Positions 60,795-64,000 of a stretch of 64,000 nt of DNA are shown piece after piece (the stretch's first letter is position 1; each line of letters opens with the position of its first letter). The DNA lies in NCBI RefSeq assembly GCF_002741055.1, contig NZ_CP016809.1, positions 5,062,501 to 5,126,500 of the forward strand. Direction: 5' to 3'. Position numbers and translations under genes: made by a program. Source of the DNA: Paenibacillus ihbetae. GTDB taxonomy: Bacteria > Bacillota > Bacilli > Paenibacillales > Paenibacillaceae. Under the pieces are notes generated by a model. It did not search any database. It saw nothing but the letters and a program-made list of their open reading frames with translations, and was not told where the DNA came from.

Positions 60795-61682
60795 ATGGTA
60801 AAGTCACAAACGATAGGGTCCCGACTCGCCAATGCGCTCATCCTGTTCATGCTTGCGGTTATCGCGTTTCTATCGCTGGCGCCGATGCTCAACACCATCA
60901 TGGTCTCAATCAGCGGCAGCACGGCGGTGAATGCCGGACAGGTCTATTTCTTTCCCGTTGATCTGAATTTCTCTTCGTATCAGACCATATTAAACGATGC
61001 GAAGTTTTGGAATGCGTTCACCGTGTCCGTGGAGCGAGTGCTTCTTGGCGGCGCGATCAACATGCTGCTTACCGTGCTGATGGCATATCCGCTGTCTCGA
61101 AGCGTAACGCAGTTTCGGTCGCGGAATGTGTACATGTGGATCATCATTTTCACGATGCTGTTCAGCGGAGGAATCGTACCCTGGTATATGGTCATCAGTG
61201 AGCTGAACCTGATCAATACCATCTGGGCGCTGGTGCTCCCTGGAGCGGTGCCTGTATTCAATGTCATTCTGCTGATGAATTTTTTTCGCGGCATTCCGAA
61301 GGAGCTGGAGGAGGCGGCCTTCATCGATGGCGCGGGACCGCTGAAGATTTTGAGACATATCTTTTTGCCAGTGTCCCTGCCCAGCCTGGCGACCATCACG
61401 CTGTTTGTCATCGTGGGCCATTGGAACAATTTCTTCGACGGAATCGTGCTGATTAATGACAGCGACAAAATTCCGCTGCAAACCTATCTTCAACAGCTAA
61501 GCCTGACCCGGGATCAAATGCAAAACATGACGGTGGAACAGCTGCAGCAATACAACAAAATATCCAATACGACCTTGAACTCGGCCAAAATCCTTGTGTC
61601 GATGATCCCGATTATGCTGATCTATCCGTTTCTGCAGCGGTATCTCATTCATGGCATCGTATTGGGGTCGGTAAAAGAATAA
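60795..61682 (+). CDS. sugar ABC transporter permease (LplC-like)
   Basis: Partner permease of 295 residues, six helices. The EAA loop is ELEEAAFIDGAGPLKILRHIFLPVSLPSLATI (about residues 168-199). Typical LplC features are the long loop with NFFDGIVLINDSDKIPLQTYLQQL and the end YLIHGIVLGSVKE. AGGGGAGG precedes the ATG. As with the first importer, no ATPase gene is present, so a shared ATPase must serve it. Confidence 0.92.
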   Translation: MVKSQTIGSRLANALILFMLAVIAFLSLAPMLNTIMVSISGSTAVNAGQVYFFPVDLNFSSYQTILNDAKFWNAFTVSVERVLLGGAINMLLTVLMAYPLSRSVTQFRSRNVYMWIIIFTMLFSGGIVPWYMVISELNLINTIWALVLPGAVPVFNVILLMNFFRGIPKELEEAAFIDGAGPLKILRHIFLPVSLPSLATITLFVIVGHWNNFFDGIVLINDSDKIPLQTYLQQLSLTRDQMQNMTVEQLQQYNKISNTTLNSAKILVSMIPIMLIYPFLQRYLIHGIVLGSVKE

Positions 61683-61707
61683 TGGAAGTGAACAGAGGAG
61701 AATGAGC

Positions 61708-62976
61708 ATGACCAAACCCCTTAGTCAAACCGAGATTATCGCCCTGGTTGAACAAACGATGGGGCATCGCCCGAAGATTGTAGACATGTTTAAACGCTGT
61801 TACGAAAATACGCTGGAAACGACGATCCGCCGTCATGAAGACGGCACCGTATTCATGTTGACCGGCGATATTCCGGCCATGTGGCTGCGCGACTCCGTCA
61901 ATCAGCTGCGGCCGTATCTGATTCCGGCAGCCGGGGACGAGGGACTGCGGGAGATTATCGAAGGCGTGCTGAAAAGGCAGTGCGAGTGCATCCTGCGGGA
62001 TCCCTATGCCAATGCATTTAATGAATTCGAGAACTTCCACGGCCACCATGACGATCTCACCGACATGTCCGGCTGGATCTGGGAGCGCAAATATGAGGTC
62101 GATTCGCTGTGCTATCCGATTCAATTGGCCTATTTATATTGGAAAAACACCGGAGAGACAAAGCATTTCACGGCAGCGTTCAAGCAGGCGGCCGAGCTGA
62201 TTGTGCGTACGTGGCGGACGGAGCAGCGGCATGAGGAAATGTCGCCCTATACGTTTGAACGGCCGGGTGGCGGCCCTACGAATACGCTGCCAGGGAAAAC
62301 CGCCTATACCGGCATGACCTGGTCGGGCTTCCGCCCAAGCGATGACGCCTGCGAGTATGGTTATCTGGTGCCGTCCAACATGTTTGCGGTCGTGGTGCTT
62401 GGGTATTTGCTGGAGGTGAATGCGCAGTTTTACCGGGACGAGGCGTTTGCGGAGGAGGTCCGTGCGCTGCGGGAGGACATCCGGCAGGGCATCAAGGGGC
62501 ATGCCTTGATTGAGGATGCGGAGTTCGGCCAGGTCTACGCTTATGAGGTTGACGGGCTTGGCGGGGTCAATCTGATGGACGATGCCAATGTGCCCAGCCT
62601 GCTGTCCCTGCCTTATCTCGATTATTGCGCCAAGGACGATCCGGTTTATGCAAACACGCGCAAGCTGATCCTCAGCCGCCGCAATCCTTATTATTACGAA
62701 GGGACTTATGCGAGAGGCATTGGCAGTCCGCATACGCCGAAGGATTACATCTGGCACATCGCCCTGTCCATTCAGGGCATTACGGCGACCGGGGAAGCGG
62801 AGAAGCTGGAAATTCTGGGCATGTTCGAGCGGACGGATGCCGATACGGGGCTCGTCCACGAGGGCTTCCATAAAGATAATCCGCAGCAATTTACGCGGGA
62901 GTGGTTCTCCTGGTCCAACGCCATGTTCGTTGAATTTGTGTTAAGCCTGTGCGGTTTGCAAATCAAAATGCGATAG
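61708..62976 (+). CDS. GH125-family exo-alpha-1,6-mannosidase
   Basis: Metal-independent alpha-mannosidase of the GH125 (former DUF1237) family, 422 residues, no signal peptide. Signature stretches are FMLTGDIPAMWLRDSVNQLRPYL near residue 50, NAFNEFENFHGHHDDLTDM, WERKYEVDSLCYPIQLAYLYW, TGMTWSGFRPSDDACEYGYLVPSNMFAVV and the C-terminal GFHKDNPQQFTREWFSWSNAMFVEF. GH125 enzymes remove single mannoses from alpha-1,6 chains, which matches the GH76 neighbours. I chose ATG 61708 (seven bases after AGAGGAGA) over ATG 61702, which lies too close to that site. Confidence 0.92.
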   Translation: MTKPLSQTEIIALVEQTMGHRPKIVDMFKRCYENTLETTIRRHEDGTVFMLTGDIPAMWLRDSVNQLRPYLIPAAGDEGLREIIEGVLKRQCECILRDPYANAFNEFENFHGHHDDLTDMSGWIWERKYEVDSLCYPIQLAYLYWKNTGETKHFTAAFKQAAELIVRTWRTEQRHEEMSPYTFERPGGGPTNTLPGKTAYTGMTWSGFRPSDDACEYGYLVPSNMFAVVVLGYLLEVNAQFYRDEAFAEEVRALREDIRQGIKGHALIEDAEFGQVYAYEVDGLGGVNLMDDANVPSLLSLPYLDYCAKDDPVYANTRKLILSRRNPYYYEGTYARGIGSPHTPKDYIWHIALSIQGITATGEAEKLEILGMFERTDADTGLVHEGFHKDNPQQFTREWFSWSNAMFVEFVLSLCGLQIKMR

Positions 62977-63010
62977 TTTTGAAATAGGAAATCGAAACGG
63001 AGGTAATGTC

Positions 63011-64000
63011 GTGAAAGGGAATCCGGGAAAAAGGTCGTTATTGAGGTTGACTGCATTGCCATTGATCATGGCCCTTCTGCTGACATCAGTTATCGGGGCC
63101 GCCCCGGTCCGTGCCGCCTCGTTCGGGCCGGCCGACGCGGACGCGGCGATTAAAGCGTTCAACGCCAAGTTTTGGGACCCGCAAGCGAAGTACTTCTGGG
63201 CCAATTCGAACCGCGGCGACAACTACCAGAGCTTCTGGGTTGAAGCGGAGCTGTGGGAGATGGTGATGGACGCCTATCTGCACACATCAGACCCGAAGCT
63301 GAAGGCCGAGCTTCGAACCCAGATCGACGACATCTTTGACGGCACGGTGGCTAAGCACGGCGAGGACTGGACGAACAATCCGTTTAACGATGACATCATG
63401 TGGTGGGCGATGGGCAGCGCGCGGGCTTATCAGATTACCGGCGAAGCCAGATACCTGGAGAAGGCCAAGTATTACTTCGACTTCGTGTACGACACGCAGT
63501 GGGACGACGAGTTTGCGGGCGGCGGCATTTGGTGGCTGAACAGCGAGCACAACACGAAGAACGCCTGCATTAATTTCCCGGCTGCCCAGGCGGCTGTATT
63601 CCTGTACGAAATTACGGGAGATCGGCATTATCTGGAGGCGGCGACCCGCATTTTCAGCTGGGGCAAAACGATGCTGACGGACGGGAACGGCAAAGTGTTC
63701 GACCGGATCGAGCTGGAGCGCGGCCCGGTGCCGGATTCCACGCATTATAATCAAGGGACATTCGTCGGTGCGGCGGTAGGGCTGTACCGGGCAACCGGGG
63801 ACGAGACGTATCTGGAGGATGCCGTGAAGGGTGCCCGGTTTACGATGGACCGGCTGGTGGACGACAACCGGCTGCTCAATTATGAAGGGCCGAACGGGGA
63901 TTTGAAAGGCGGCAAAACGATTCTGATCCGCAACCTGGCTTATTTGCAGCAGGCGCTGGACAATCTCAATGACCGCGCCTATGACGATTTTGAGCGCGAA
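63011..64000 (+). CDS. secreted GH76-family alpha-1,6-mannanase (3' end beyond window)
   Basis: Starts at GTG with GGAGGT eight bases upstream and runs open for 330 codons to the window edge, so the C-terminus is missing. A signal peptide (MKGNPGKRSLLRLTALPLIM onward, cleavage near APVRAAS, about residue 37) shows export. The GH76 domain begins at about 40 (DAAIKAFNAKFWDPQAKYFWA); the catalytic Asp pair is in NPFNDDIMWWAMGSARAY (about residues 126-143), and FPAAQAAVFLYEITGD and THYNQGTFVGAAVGLYRATGD follow. It is distant from the two cytoplasmic copies. It should make the first cuts in external mannan; downstream carbohydrate-binding domains are possible. Confidence 0.92.
   Translation, partial: MKGNPGKRSLLRLTALPLIMALLLTSVIGAAPVRAASFGPADADAAIKAFNAKFWDPQAKYFWANSNRGDNYQSFWVEAELWEMVMDAYLHTSDPKLKAELRTQIDDIFDGTVAKHGEDWTNNPFNDDIMWWAMGSARAYQITGEARYLEKAKYYFDFVYDTQWDDEFAGGGIWWLNSEHNTKNACINFPAAQAAVFLYEITGDRHYLEAATRIFSWGKTMLTDGNGKVFDRIELERGPVPDSTHYNQGTFVGAAVGLYRATGDETYLEDAVKGARFTMDRLVDDNRLLNYEGPNGDLKGGKTILIRNLAYLQQALDNLNDRAYDDFERE

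Overview
The window looks like a chromosomal segment of a Paenibacillus-type bacterium (Bacillota, Paenibacillaceae). The basis is family recognition: strong AGGAGG-type ribosome binding sites with frequent TTG and GTG starts, GlnR/TnrA-type operators, B. subtilis-like genes (tpx, yugP, relQ, yhaO/yhaN, xpt, ykvI), and a large carbohydrate locus with AraC-type YesMN regulators and LplABC-type importers that lack their own ATPase. I see no prophage, insertion sequence or CRISPR array.

Region 1 (1-36.9 kb) is mostly core genome. It holds a DUF624 membrane protein, a probable 6S RNA, tpx, a rhomboid protease, a GltC-like LysR regulator, a zinc peptidase and a MerR regulator. An ammonium transporter follows, with two perfect GlnR/TnrA boxes around its promoter and, downstream, a GlnD-like nucleotidyltransferase and a DnaQ-type exonuclease. 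Next come a JAMM protease, a TlpA thioredoxin, cimA, dinB, ferredoxin, an L,D-transpeptidase, pyrD, the small alarmone synthetase relQ, a membrane thioredoxin plus PCYCGC lipoprotein pair, two RsmF-type rRNA methyltransferases, a pseudouridine synthase, a HAD phosphatase, a diguanylate cyclase, a glycosyltransferase, the SbcCD-like yhaO/yhaN pair, xpt, several small unknown genes and tRNA-Leu(CAG).

Region 2 (36.9-44.5 kb) is accessory. It has an SGNH hydrolase, a Phd/YefM-Uma2 fusion with a three-box operator, and an ECF sigma factor with a membrane anti-sigma-like partner. A secreted paralogue of that partner's outer domain follows, and its promoter shares a motif with the sigma factor's own promoter. 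Small lipoprotein, DinB/YfiT-type and AraC genes complete the region.

Region 3 (44.5-64 kb) is a glycan-utilisation region dominated by predicted alpha-mannan enzymes. It contains an orphan sugar-binding lipoprotein, a GH43 enzyme, a GntR/LacI-type repressor, and two ABC importer sets of one binding protein and two permeases each. It also has three GH76 endo-alpha-1,6-mannanase-family proteins (two apparently cytoplasmic, one secreted and cut by the window edge), a GH125 exo-alpha-1,6-mannosidase-family enzyme and a YesMN two-component pair. My model is that the secreted GH76 cuts alpha-1,6-mannan outside the cell, the importers take up oligosaccharides, and the cytoplasmic GH76 and GH125 enzymes finish the breakdown. 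Substrate and wiring are inferred from families and gene order only.

Non-coding structure of note includes a 239-bp element with near-perfect inverted ends, a 12-copy 15-bp tandem repeat upstream of xpt, a duplicated terminator, a LexA-like box ahead of an unknown gene, and a family of ATATCA/TGATAT operator-like sites around the GntR/LacI regulator and the mannan promoter.
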